60,529 nt of DNA, from positions 1 through 60,529 of the forward strand of contig JAHZGF010000048.1 of the NCBI GenBank assembly GCA_019420945.1, given 5' to 3'. This DNA is from Clostridiales bacterium (lineage in GTDB: Bacteria; Bacillota; Clostridia; Oscillospirales; Oscillospiraceae). The notes beneath the pieces are model-generated. The model was given only the letters and a program-made list of their open reading frames with translations, made no database searches and was not told where the DNA came from. Numbering within the stretch: position 1 is the stretch's first letter; every line of letters starts with the position of its first letter. The translations under genes and the position numbers were made by a program. Of the stretch, positions 49,520-58,845 are shown piece after piece.

Positions 49520-50455
49520 TTAACTGGGTGATAAAGGGAACCGTTCCATGGCCAACATGAGCGCGCCCTCGGTCGCGGAGTATTTGGGTTCACAAAGTAT
49601 GCAGTTCAGCTCTTCGGCCTTTTTACGGAGAGGGGCCAGGATGAATTCTCCGGCATGGAAGATACCGCCGGAGTAGGAAACGCTGATGGGCTCGGCGGAG
49701 AAACGAAGTTTTGCCTTGAGCGTGCGAATCATGAGCGCCAACTCAAGCGCAGCCGTTTCATACAGCGCGGCAGCGGCTGTGTCGCCAGCCCGGGCGGCCT
49801 GTAGGACGTACCGCTGGAACCCCGCGACTTTTTCCCGATAGGGGGCAAATTCCCGGACAATCCGATCAATAAACTGGTAGTCCTCCGTCAGGCCAAACTC
49901 CCCGTGGACTAGATCATAGAGCGGACCCCTCGGCAACCGGCCATCGGCCTCTTTGGAAAACAGACTCATTCCCTGCCGACCAATCCAGTAGCAGGAGCCC
50001 TCATCCCCAAAAAACTCCACCCACCCCCCGCAGCGGGCAAATTCTTTGTCACACCCGCGTCCAAATGCGATAGAACCTGTGCCGGAAACAATATGGATTC
50101 CCTCCCCACAGGCGAGGGATCCAGCCCAGCCAACTTCACCGTCATTCACAACATACACTGGGACTGGAGTCAGAGCATCCGTCAGCAGGCGAACGATCTC
50201 CCGGTCATTTGCTGGGTTTTCGCCATAACAGGGCATACCCACGCAACACCCGGCACAATCCTGTGGGCTTACCCCGCCCCCGGAGAGGGCCTCCCGTACC
50301 ACCTTCGTGATCAGGGCAACGGATTCCGGAATACCGATGGACTGATAGGAACAGGTCGGGTAGGTCATGGTTTGGATCGGAACACTGTCAGCGGTGGAGA
50401 TCGCGACGGCGGTTTTTGTGCCTCCGCCGTCTACCCCGACATACCATTGCTTCAT
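49520..50455 (-). CDS. BadF/BadG-type sugar kinase (galactosamine/GlcNAc kinase-like)
   Basis: A 311-residue ASKHA-fold kinase. ATP-binding motifs are GVDGGGTKTAVAI at the N-terminus, IVSGTGSIAFGRG near 125 and SVSYSGGIFHAGE near 270. Family members phosphorylate N-acetylglucosamine, glucosamine or related amino sugars at C6. As first gene of the operon it would phosphorylate galactosamine brought in by the symporter, giving the substrate for the SIS enzyme encoded next. It is divergent from the GntR regulator, with an inverted-repeat operator in between. Confidence 0.82.
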   Translation of the reverse strand: MKQWYVGVDGGGTKTAVAISTADSVPIQTMTYPTCSYQSIGIPESVALITKVVREALSGGGVSPQDCAGCCVGMPCYGENPANDREIVRLLTDALTPVPVYVVNDGEVGWAGSLACGEGIHIVSGTGSIAFGRGCDKEFARCGGWVEFFGDEGSCYWIGRQGMSLFSKEADGRLPRGPLYDLVHGEFGLTEDYQFIDRIVREFAPYREKVAGFQRYVLQAARAGDTAAAALYETAALELALMIRTLKAKLRFSAEPISVSYSGGIFHAGEFILAPLRKKAEELNCILCEPKYSATEGALMLAMERFPLSPS

Positions 50456-50779
50456 ATTGGCTCCTCCATGTGGTACTTTTAACTGTAATAACGCGTGCGG
50501 ATCGGCTACTTCTGTATATACTGTATAGTTTTTTGCTAATTTTGTCTATGGTTTTGGGTAAAATAGGCCAACTACCCTCAGTTGTATGCATTTTGAATCG
50601 ATACAACTGACCTGAGTTGTATCTCTTTTTTTAACAGGGAAATATTTCCTTGTAAATTCACTCCCCATATGATAAAATAATTGGCAAAATAGTAATAGTC
50701 TCTAAAAATACTTGTAAGGATCTATGGGGCGATTGGCTATCTGAAGTGACGTGAAGCAGCGGCAAGCGGGGGGTGCGGT
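50456..50779. promoter_or_regulatory. Divergent operon control region with GntR operator
   Basis: No gene lies here. TCAGTTGTAT at 50578-50587 and its exact complement ATACAACTGA at 50601-50610 form a 33-bp inverted repeat, and a third half-site, TGAGTTGTAT, follows at 50613-50622. Repeats of this size match GntR/HutC operators. A TATACA element at 50515-50530 on the minus strand is a possible -10 box for the kinase operon. Confidence 0.7.
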
Positions 50780-51526
50780 ATGGCTCAAAGGCCGGTCTAT
50801 ATAGACGTTTACACGGAGATGCTTCGTGATATACAGACGGGGCTCTATCCGGAAAATTCACTGTTCCCCCCCGAAGAAAAGTTGTGCCGGAAGTATAACG
50901 CAAGCCGTAGCACTCTCCGGCGTGCACTCAACATGCTGAAAGAAACCGGTGTACTTTACTCGGTCCAGGGTAATGGAACCTATATTAAGCCGTTCGTATT
51001 TACCCAGCCCCTATCTGATTTCTACTCGTTTACTGATACGCTTAAAAGCAGCAATATTCTAATTCAGAATTCTGTCATTCACTATGATCTGGTCAAAGCC
51101 GATAAGTCTTTGGCGATTGAAACCGGGTATCAGGAGGGAACGGTGTTCCATAAACTGCTCCGGCTCCGCTCGGCCAGGACGTATCCTCTGATGCTGGAAA
51201 CCACCTTTCTCCCCCAAAGCCGTTTCTTGACGCTGGACACGGAGGCGCTCTCCTGCGGCTCTCTATATGAGTTTTTGCGAGAACAGTATAACTTCCATGC
51301 AGATCGGGCCACGGAAAAATTCCGGCCCGTTATGCCGCGCTCAGAAGAAAGGACGCTGTTGCATATCTCATCCAATGTTCCGTGTACTCTTTTGGAGCGA
51401 TACAGCTATGAGGGCAATGTCCTGATTGAATATACAAAATCCATTGTCCGCGGCGATAAATATGCGTTTCGGATTGAGTTGGCAAACAACTCGGTGATTC
51501 CTCTCCCGGAACAAAGGGAGCGCTGA
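50780..51526 (+). CDS. GntR/HutC-family regulator of the glycan operon
   Basis: A 248-residue regulator. The winged HTH is at the N-terminus (LFPPEEKLCRKYNASRSTLR with RALNMLKETGV), and a UTRA ligand-binding domain spans about 85-240. The ATG at 50780 follows GGGGGGTG. Members of this branch bind phosphorylated sugars. It is transcribed away from the kinase and faces the TCAGTTGTAT repeats. It therefore probably represses the operon until galactosamine 6-phosphate or a related effector appears (inference). Confidence 0.88.
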   Translation: MAQRPVYIDVYTEMLRDIQTGLYPENSLFPPEEKLCRKYNASRSTLRRALNMLKETGVLYSVQGNGTYIKPFVFTQPLSDFYSFTDTLKSSNILIQNSVIHYDLVKADKSLAIETGYQEGTVFHKLLRLRSARTYPLMLETTFLPQSRFLTLDTEALSCGSLYEFLREQYNFHADRATEKFRPVMPRSEERTLLHISSNVPCTLLERYSYEGNVLIEYTKSIVRGDKYAFRIELANNSVIPLPEQRER

Positions 51527-51612
51527 GTACATATTGCATTCCAGTTATCTTTATCCTCACAGTTTTTTGATATTTGTGGTGAGATGGAAAACCAGCCATA
51601 TGAGTCTGTAGA

Positions 51613-51708
51613 GGGGAGGACGTGCTGTCCTCCGCATCCAGCCACCGGCGGCAAGGGCCGGGGCCGACCATAGTTCCGCCTATGCTCGGCCGGTATAAAA
51701 TAAAGCTG
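51613..51708 (+). ncRNA. Candidate structured RNA or leader
   Basis: The gap after the GntR gene (51527-51905) has no gene but shows successive hairpins: GGAGGAC/GTCCTCC at 51615-51633, CCGG/CCGG at 51645-51661, and GGCCGA...TCGGCC at 51662-51691 with an inner CATAG/CTATG pair. They end in the terminator at 51709-51752. This layout suggests a short RNA or the structured 3' region of the GntR transcript. No promoter was recognised. Confidence 0.35.
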
Positions 51709-51752
51709 CGCCCCATGCCATTCCATTTTCGGACGGCATGGGGCGTGTTTTT
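51709..51752 (+). terminator. Terminator after the GntR gene
   Basis: A perfect 11-bp stem, CGCCCCATGCC with its complement, is followed by TGTTTTTTT. Confidence 0.88.
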
Positions 51753-51905
51753 TTGTGCGGGAATCACTTTTTGTCGGATAACTTTTAAATTAGATCCAGG
51801 AGGTTGGTTTTTCTGCTGGCTTATGCGGCGCAGTCAGAGCACGGTGCGTAGATACTTTTTAAAGAGACGGTCAACGGCCACGAAAGCTGAAAGATACAGG
51901 AGACT

Positions 51906-53066
51906 TTGGACATGGCCGGTGAGCTCCGCTGCAAGGCCATCCGTTATAAGACTGCCCTGCCTTTGATCCAGGGGGGCTCAGCCACAGCCGGGCCGATGTG
52001 CGCCGAACGGTGTCCGAGGGACTACGTGTGTGAACCAGCCGTCCCTAATTTCAAGGCACATCCCGTAGTGGGCCACAAAGAGAACGGTGAGTCCATCTTC
52101 CGCTATATCTATACTGATATCCAGAAGGAACTGACAGTTAAGCTCCGGCAGAGTATTGAGGTGTATCAGAGTGTCGAGCTGACTGAGGAGAGTCGGATGG
52201 CACTGGGCCAGTGGCTGGAGCAATGGTTGAAAAACATAGCTCCTAACATTCGCCCCTCTACCTTGAGACGATATGAAGGTACCGTGCGGAACCACATTGT
52301 TCCCTTTATGGGAGACAAGCCAATCACTCAGATAACCGGAAAAGACATTAAAAAGTTATATGATACGCTGGCTCGTCAGGGAAACCGAACCACAGGAGAG
52401 TGCTTGCCAGCAGTACTGTCCGTGGGATTCACTCCATGCTCCATGAAGCACTGGGGGAGGCAAAACAAATTTTAACGGATGAGCAGTTGGAACGATTTGT
52501 GGAGATTATACGGGAGGATGCCGTCTGGTATGACTTCTTCTATACAGAACTGACAACCGGACTGCGGCGAGGTGAGATCTGCGGCCTCCAGTGGAGGGAC
52601 TTTGATGCAGATGATGGAAGGCTCAAGATTTGCCGCGCTGTACATGAGGAGCGTGGCGGAAAACTGACTACTTGGGATACCAAGACATCAGCTGGTGCCA
52701 GAACGATCACCCTGCCGCCCAGTACTGTAGAATTGCTCCGGGAGAGGAAAAAGTCCGCTCTGACGGAATGGATCTTCCCCCATCCGTGGAAACCAGAACA
52801 GCCTACCCACCCGAGTACTGCCTATGATCGGCTGAAAGCCCTGTTAAAACGGGCGGAGCTGCCTGATATCCGGTTTCATGGTCTGCACCACACTTTTGCC
52901 ACCCATGCGTTGGCATCTGGTGTAGATGTAAAGACTCTGTCTGGAATCCTGGGACATACCAGGTCGGCGTTCGCCCAAGACACCTACCCACACCACTACG
53001 GATATACAAAAGCGGGCGGCTGAGATCGTAGAGGAATTTCTTAAAAATATCTTTGAAGAGGAGTTG
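51906..53066 (+). pseudogene. Decayed tyrosine integrase 1
   Basis: A Tn916/phage-type integrase remnant. The core-binding domain is readable to about 52400 (LGQWLEQWLKNIAPNIRPST). A frame change and an internal deletion near 52400-52470 lead to the catalytic domain (TELTTGLRRGEICGLQW). The box II HxxR is changed to HGLH in FHGLHHTFATHA. A second frameshift near 52985 displaces the tail, which should carry the catalytic Tyr (DTYTH-type; here DTYPHHYG) and continues in another frame. It is inactive as it stands. Confidence 0.85.
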
Positions 53067-53071
53067 AAGCC

Positions 53072-54241
53072 ATGGGAAGAAAGCCAAAAAACGGCGAAGG
53101 CACCGCCCAGCTGAGAAAGGACGGCCTTCCCAAGACGAAAAATGTGCTGGCCAAGACCAAAGGTGAGTGCGTGGATAAATTGAAAACACTGAAAGACACC
53201 ATTGCACCTGCAAATCCGTCCAAGGTTCGGGCAGATATGCCATTTGGGGAGTGTCTGAACTATTGGTACGAAACCTACAGCAAACCATAAATCCGGCCCA
53301 GAACCCATCGAACCTACGAAGGGTATCTCCGGCTATACATCAAACCAAGGCTAGGCGATATTCCACTGAACAAACTAACAGAAAATGATAAGCAGCAAAT
53401 TTGTGTGTGGATGAAGCCAGATGAGTATGCCAATGGAAAAGGTATTGCTGACAGCCAGATTCGATGTTGCCGCAGTCTATGCCGGCAGGCACTGGAGAAA
53501 GCAGCTGAGGAGCATTTGATCCTCTGCAACCCGGCCATTGGATGCAAGTGTCCGCCTGCAAAACGAGAAGAGATGAAAATTCCCTCAGGGGAAACTATGC
53601 AGAGAGTACTCATCCAGGCCAAAGAGGAAAATTACTATGAACTCTTCCCTCTGGAGTTTGCCACTGGCCTGCGACTGAGGGAACTGGCCGCCCTTCAGTG
53701 GGACGATTTGAACTTAACGACTGGAGAGCTGCGGATCGACAAGCAAGCTAGCATTGTCGGATCAGAGGTAGTCATCTGTGAACCCAAAACAAAAGCGGCG
53801 GTTCGTACCATGATCCTGCCGCCATCCGTCAGGCGAGTGCTGGCAGAGTATAAGACCAAGGTGGATTCACGATGGATGTTTCCATCCCCAAAGAAAGAAG
53901 ACTTGCCCATGCGTCCATCCTCGCCCCATAAGCGCCTGCACAGAATTTTGGATTATGCGGGATGTGAACGGGTGAGATTTCATGGTCCGTGCCATACTTT
54001 TGCAACCAACGCCTAGGCCTACGGAATGGACATCAAGACCCTGCCGACAATTTTGTGTTATGTATCCAGCGCTACTACCCTGAACACATATTCCCACATA
54101 ACCGACGAGATGCAGCAATTGGCGGCGGAAAAGATTGACCGTGATACCGCGAAAGCAGAGGTCAAACAACCAGAAGAGCGGAGAGAACATTCCATGACAA
54201 ACTTCCAAGCAAGGAAACGATGGAGTCGCAAAGCAAGCTGA
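53072..54241 (+). pseudogene. Decayed tyrosine integrase 2
   Basis: A second integrase in one frame interrupted by two stops, TAA at 53288 and TAG at 54014. It begins MGRKPKNGEGTAQLRKDGLP with a GAGGAG site. The catalytic Arg I region is intact (ATGLRLRELAALQW), but box II reads HGPCHTFAT instead of HxLRHTFAT, and LGH is changed to LCY before the tail with the Tyr (TLNTYSHITDE). It directly follows integrase 1 and is equally dead. Together they mark an old insertion site beside the glycan operon. Confidence 0.85.
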
Positions 54242-54256
54242 AATGTTGCAAAACCG

Positions 54257-54294
54257 GCCCGCCGATGGAAGGTGCCCATCCGGCGGGCTGATTT
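54257..54294 (+). terminator. Terminator after integrase remnant 2
   Basis: The stem GCCCGCCG...CGGCGGGC has an inner ATGG/CCAT pair and is followed by TGATTTTTT. It ends the integrase remnant. Confidence 0.8.
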
Positions 54295-54526
54295 TTTCTG
54301 TCTATGGGCAAATTTGTGGTCAAGAAATATTCTCAGAAAATATAAGAGAAGATTTATGCTGAAAATGCGACTGTTTGAGAGATAGCGGCAACTTCCAACG
54401 AGATTAGTTGGGAGGCGCTAAACAGTATTGGCACAAACAAAAAAGACGGGCACTCCTGAAAGGGGGTACCCGTCAAGTAGTTAAAGCAGAAATCCGTCTG
54501 TGGTATTTCTGTGGTCAAACGAGAAA

Positions 54527-54553
54527 ACGCCGCAGTTTTCACTGCGGCGTTTT
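54527..54553. terminator. Bidirectional terminator flanking the Gabija island
   Basis: The stem AACGCCGCAGT/ACTGCGGCGTT has a TTTC loop and T-runs on both strands. It lies 118 bp after the helicase stop on the minus strand. The remaining gap (54294-54670) has another GACGGG/CCCGTC hairpin near 54448-54475 and no gene. Confidence 0.8.
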
Positions 54554-54565
54554 CTATGAATGAAA

Positions 54566-54586
54566 TGTGTGGACAAAAAAGATGCA
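54566..54586 (+). repeat. Left copy of an imperfect direct repeat flanking the Gabija island
   Basis: The sequence TGTGTGGACAAAAAAGATGC plus A matches 60408-60428 at 19 of 21 positions. It lies just outside gajB. It is a candidate attachment site for the serine recombinases at the other end. Confidence 0.5.
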
Positions 54587-54670
54587 CACTTTCAAAAGCT
54601 TTGCAACGAAACAGAATAAGCATTTTGGAAGCGTTTCAGTCTAATAACTTCTGCAACGGCTTTTATTGCC

Positions 54671-56533
54671 TTACTCCAAAAGACGAATTTCATCATCTTC
54701 AAACCAATTATTTTTCATGGCAGTTGCTTTCACTGCTTCGCAGTCATATGTATAAGCAATTATAGCCAAACTTTTTTGTGCGCGAGTACAAGCAACATAA
54801 AACAGACGGGTTGTCCTTGTTATACTATTGTCTTTACCCTCTCTTTCATTCTTGATATCAGTTTCTGTTTTTAGTTTGACGCCAAAAAGTTTTTCATAAC
54901 TAAAAAGAAATCCTTTTGCTTCTGCGTCATCTATAATAACCATAACTCTTGGGAATTCCAAGCCTTTAACACCCTGATGTGTTGCAAACCTCGTATTATC
55001 AGAGACATATGCAAAATATTTTTCTAAAGTGGTAAATGGGACAGATAGAGCCTTTCTTAAAGCCGTTATCCTTATAGATTCGTCTGCGGCAGGAGATGAC
55101 AATATGTTATCTACACGTTCATCCAGTTTAAATAGCCCTGTGTCTTGAATTGAGCGGAGGACATCCAAGCAAGTTGGAATAGCATCATCTTTCCATAGTT
55201 CCATCAATTTATCTACAGCACTTTCGACTTGCTGCAGTGCTTTTGTTTGATCGTCAAGAGAAATCCATTTCTTGCTTTCCATTAAAGGAGAATACTCTTT
55301 GACTATTTTTAGTACTTCAAAGTCATTATTGCCTTTATAGGCCTGAACAAGCGGAGATATAACTTTTGACAGAAAAGAAAGTTCTGAAATTGACCCATCT
55401 CGCAAAGATGTGTTAAATACAGGAACCTCATTAAGTGGTAAATACAGTTCTAAAAAGCCAAAGCGACTAGCAGCCATATGGTGTTCTAGTATGAGACTTT
55501 TATATTGTTTACTGTCACGCCACTCACCATCACCAGTTTCTTCAGACATGATTTCCGCAACTCGCTGCTCCGTCACTTCTTTATTAGCATCTGAAGAAAC
55601 GATAAACAACCTTACATTTCCCACCTCTGCGTCTGACCGAGGGCGTTGTTGTTGAGTATCGACTGTAAACCTTATGGCATTTGCCAAAGTAACTATTCGA
55701 GATGCACTGCGATGGTTCATGATTTTTTGGGGCTTTACCCAGTCATCAGGGATACACTGAGAAAGGTTTTCTTTGCCATCTTGATAGATTCGTTGCATTG
55801 TATCCCCAAACATGCCAACTATGAACTTTCCTTTGTGCCTTTCGCATACGGTAAAAATGGCATCTACCAGTTCTTTTTTTGTATCTTGGCTTTCATCAAT
55901 GAGGAGAATAGGATATTGGGAAATCAAAATGTTCTGCATAGTATCTTCTGCACAGATAAATTTCGACCCCATTTTTACTACTTCACTATGGTTGAGAGAA
56001 TCATATCCTACATTATCTCCATTTGGATTATAGGTAAACCTTCTTACCGTATTGATTTTAGCTAGTCGCTCTTGCTTTTTTCGTATATCCTCTGCTCGTT
56101 TTTCTGAAGTTTTTCCCGCTTTGCTTTTTCTTTGCTTTTCTTCAAGTTCTGCGATTTCAAGGTTTATCGAATTGATTACCCACGCTTTGATATCTGACTG
56201 ATAGTTTTTAATAAGCTCCCACAAGAAACTATGTATAGTTGAGACTGAGAAAATCGACTTGTAATGTAATCGCCTGGATATTTCATCGCAAGCTGCATTG
56301 GTGTAAGTAATTACGGCTATCTGTTTTCTATTCGTTAGAAGCCAGTCACCTAGTGTTTCATCCAAGAAAGTTAAGGTTTTTATTAAGCTTCGAGTTTTCC
56401 CTGACCCAGCTCCCGCAAAAACAAAGAAACATTTTGGATCTTCTTTTAAAAAGCATCTCTGAATTTCTTCATCTACATGGTCATCTACATGATCATCTAA
56501 TAATTCTTCGGTTACCTCTTTTATTTTATCCAT
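54671..56533 (-). CDS. gajB: Gabija-like GajB helicase (UvrD/PcrA type)
   Basis: A 620-residue superfamily 1 helicase. Visible motifs are Walker A FAGAGSGKTRSL, TYTNAACDEI (Ia), ILLIDESQDT (II), MFGDTMQRIY (III), THQGVKGLEFPRVMVI (V-like) and FYVACTRAQK (VI). The ATG at 56533 lies 2 bp after the nuclease stop, with GGAGG upstream, so the two are translated together. In Gabija systems GajB senses or processes DNA ends and nucleotides and activates the GajA nuclease. It is larger than the type GajB (about 490 residues). The coding sequence is AT-rich compared with the host genes. Confidence 0.85.
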   Translation of the reverse strand: MDKIKEVTEELLDDHVDDHVDEEIQRCFLKEDPKCFFVFAGAGSGKTRSLIKTLTFLDETLGDWLLTNRKQIAVITYTNAACDEISRRLHYKSIFSVSTIHSFLWELIKNYQSDIKAWVINSINLEIAELEEKQRKSKAGKTSEKRAEDIRKKQERLAKINTVRRFTYNPNGDNVGYDSLNHSEVVKMGSKFICAEDTMQNILISQYPILLIDESQDTKKELVDAIFTVCERHKGKFIVGMFGDTMQRIYQDGKENLSQCIPDDWVKPQKIMNHRSASRIVTLANAIRFTVDTQQQRPRSDAEVGNVRLFIVSSDANKEVTEQRVAEIMSEETGDGEWRDSKQYKSLILEHHMAASRFGFLELYLPLNEVPVFNTSLRDGSISELSFLSKVISPLVQAYKGNNDFEVLKIVKEYSPLMESKKWISLDDQTKALQQVESAVDKLMELWKDDAIPTCLDVLRSIQDTGLFKLDERVDNILSSPAADESIRITALRKALSVPFTTLEKYFAYVSDNTRFATHQGVKGLEFPRVMVIIDDAEAKGFLFSYEKLFGVKLKTETDIKNEREGKDNSITRTTRLFYVACTRAQKSLAIIAYTYDCEAVKATAMKNNWFEDDEIRLLE

Positions 56534-56535
56534 CG

Positions 56536-58722
56536 TTAATCCTCCGGATGTAAATAGTCCTGTAGCCACATTAAACCTTGGTTAATATATGGTGGAACCG
56601 AAAGCTCGTCTGGACTAATTTCAAAAATTACGTCTAATGCGAATTCTGCCTTCTGCTCTGATTTTCCTGCACGCAGCATTTTATAAATTTTTTCATGGAT
56701 CATTTCGAATGTGTCATTAGAGTTAAGTAAATCATGCGTTTGTTCAACCAAGTTCCCAGAATCAGTGACTTTTATCTTCTTGAAAAGATCATAATTTGTA
56801 TATATAAGACAATCTTCAAAAGTTCCAGGTATGGCCTCTTTTTCTTCTCCTTCAAAGTCCACTTTTACAGGAGTTTGATAGGCTAAACGAATAGAAAATC
56901 GATACGGAGAAGCAAAAGAAAATTCCTTTTTATCTTCTGAATAATCTACCAACTTGTCGATGTCTTTTTCTTTCATCAGCCACTTTGCAATAGCGTAGTT
57001 TCCACTGATTTGGCCTTCTCCTCTCTTGGGAACTACAGATTTGTGATAACCTTCTTTTTCTGCTGGATCTAAATCTGTAATAACCAATGTTGGGAGGCAT
57101 AACTTTTCAATCAGAGGACTTAACCGGTGAGCATGACGTCCATTAACCCCAAGAATTGTAATATACCGCTGATATAGTTCTGGAAACTTTGAGCGTATAA
57201 AATGTGGTAATAGCATACTTTCGGCTACACCTTCGACCAGAATTGCTGCATCAGCAAAAAACAAATCACAATGGGTTGATTGCAGATAACGTGTAACAAA
57301 TTTGTTGGTCTGATCTGAATCCCCAAATACATCAGATAAGTTAATTACTTTGGATGTCGCTACTGCGCATTCAGTCCCTTCTGGTAGCCGTTTGAAATAT
57401 CTTAAATTTCCAAAAGTAGTTTCTATAGCAATATGGCTCGAATGGGTGCTGATCACCAATTGCGTTGTAAAATTCAAGTTTTGCTTGAGAAATTTATGGT
57501 TAGTTAAAACTTTATATGCTTGGCGTATAAAAACTTGCTGCACTTGAATATGGAGGTGAGCTTCTGGTTCCTCTACCAGCACCAAATGCATCGGCTCAAT
57601 TACGGTATTAGTATCTTTAGCTTTTCCTTCACGCATCCAGTCATCTCTAAAACCCATCAAATCAAAAACCATTGAAATAAGGTTTTGATAACCCAACCCA
57701 TTATACTTTTCTGGTAGTTTCAAAGTATTGTCGGTTTTACTGAGCGCATATTGTACGGCTGAATCGTGTTTTAATGTTTCGCTAGTCATAACTTTAGTTG
57801 TTATTGTAAGTTTGGGATCACTAATACCCGGATAACCCAACCCTTCTAATTCTTTTATTGCAGGAGCAAATTTTAATGCAAGTGTCTTATCAAAAACTTG
57901 GCGTGCGCCTTCAGTAGCTTCTAAAATATCTAAATCTTCTGGAGAAGGAGCCTTTTCTGGATCTAGATGTTTTTCATAATAATTGCGCATTTGGGCAGAT
58001 AACTGTTTCCGAACCTTTTCTGTTCCTTCTGAACTGTCAGGATCTGCAAATCCGCGTTGTGCGTCAATCATGTCAACCCTTACGATGTCCTTTAGTGGGT
58101 TATCTGTTAAACATTCTGCCTCAAAGGATGTTGGTTGTACAGGGGCATCTTCGAAATGTGACGGATCAAGGATAAATGCCTTGATAGAAAAATATGTAGT
58201 CAATTTTCTATCAAGAAATTCACACAAGTCTTTTGGGAAGAGATTGAAAGAACTTTTTTCAACCCTTGCATGTTCTGTGGTGCGAGCTGAAGAGTACGCT
58301 TCTCGATACTCATTAAATAAATTAGAAACATCTTTTGGTAAGAGAGCTAACCGAACTCCCAATTTTCCTCCGCGCCATTTTAAGGTAGGAATTATGCTGG
58401 CAACATAATGCATTTCATTAGGAGCCACATCAAGCCAAATATCCATTTTAGGAACAATAGTATCCCAATCTAATAAATCAGCAGGCTGCTCGCAATCCGC
58501 TTCCACCCATTTAGTTCCTATTCTGTTTATATCAATACGTTTTGCAATGGTTATGTCATTAAAAACAAAACTGCGATTTGCTAAAAATTTTGCAAGAGCA
58601 TCCATCGCTGAAGTTTTTCCGCTGTTATTTGCCCCCACAAACAGAGTTGTTTCTTTACTGATATCAATGTGACATCCAAATAGTTTTCGAAAATTCTGAA
58701 TATCAATTCCTATTATTCGCAT
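56536..58722 (-). CDS. gajA: Gabija-like GajA OLD-family ATPase-TOPRIM nuclease
   Basis: A 728-residue OLD-family protein. It has an N-terminal ABC-type ATPase with Walker A VGANNSGKTS (about 30-38), a signature-like GLGYQNLISMV, Walker B LVLVEEPEAHLH and an ISTHSSHI H-loop. A C-terminal TOPRIM domain shows AILVEGVAESMLLP (catalytic Glu) and VITDLDPAEK (Asp-x-Asp). Both active sites look intact. With the coupled UvrD gene this is the two-gene layout of the Gabija anti-phage system, where GajA cuts phage DNA when nucleotides fall. It is longer than the type protein (about 580 residues). Low GC suggests acquisition by transfer. Confidence 0.85.
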   Translation of the reverse strand: MRIIGIDIQNFRKLFGCHIDISKETTLFVGANNSGKTSAMDALAKFLANRSFVFNDITIAKRIDINRIGTKWVEADCEQPADLLDWDTIVPKMDIWLDVAPNEMHYVASIIPTLKWRGGKLGVRLALLPKDVSNLFNEYREAYSSARTTEHARVEKSSFNLFPKDLCEFLDRKLTTYFSIKAFILDPSHFEDAPVQPTSFEAECLTDNPLKDIVRVDMIDAQRGFADPDSSEGTEKVRKQLSAQMRNYYEKHLDPEKAPSPEDLDILEATEGARQVFDKTLALKFAPAIKELEGLGYPGISDPKLTITTKVMTSETLKHDSAVQYALSKTDNTLKLPEKYNGLGYQNLISMVFDLMGFRDDWMREGKAKDTNTVIEPMHLVLVEEPEAHLHIQVQQVFIRQAYKVLTNHKFLKQNLNFTTQLVISTHSSHIAIETTFGNLRYFKRLPEGTECAVATSKVINLSDVFGDSDQTNKFVTRYLQSTHCDLFFADAAILVEGVAESMLLPHFIRSKFPELYQRYITILGVNGRHAHRLSPLIEKLCLPTLVITDLDPAEKEGYHKSVVPKRGEGQISGNYAIAKWLMKEKDIDKLVDYSEDKKEFSFASPYRFSIRLAYQTPVKVDFEGEEKEAIPGTFEDCLIYTNYDLFKKIKVTDSGNLVEQTHDLLNSNDTFEMIHEKIYKMLRAGKSEQKAEFALDVIFEISPDELSVPPYINQGLMWLQDYLHPED

Positions 58723-58761
58723 ACTGTCTCTCCTTTGAAGTAGATGTTACTACAATATGGC

Positions 58762-58791
58762 ATGATAAAATTTAGCAATAAAATCATTCAA
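58762..58791 (-). promoter_or_regulatory. Promoter of the Gabija-like operon
   Basis: On the minus strand TTGAAT (58791-58786) and TATCAT (58767-58762) are 18 bp apart, about 40 bp before the gajA ATG, which has AAAGGAG. The defence pair is therefore a separate unit from the recombinases. Confidence 0.55.
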
Positions 58792-58845
58792 TCTACAAAA
58801 ATCCCGTCTTTGCACTCCCTATCAAAAGAGACTATACTACCATCT

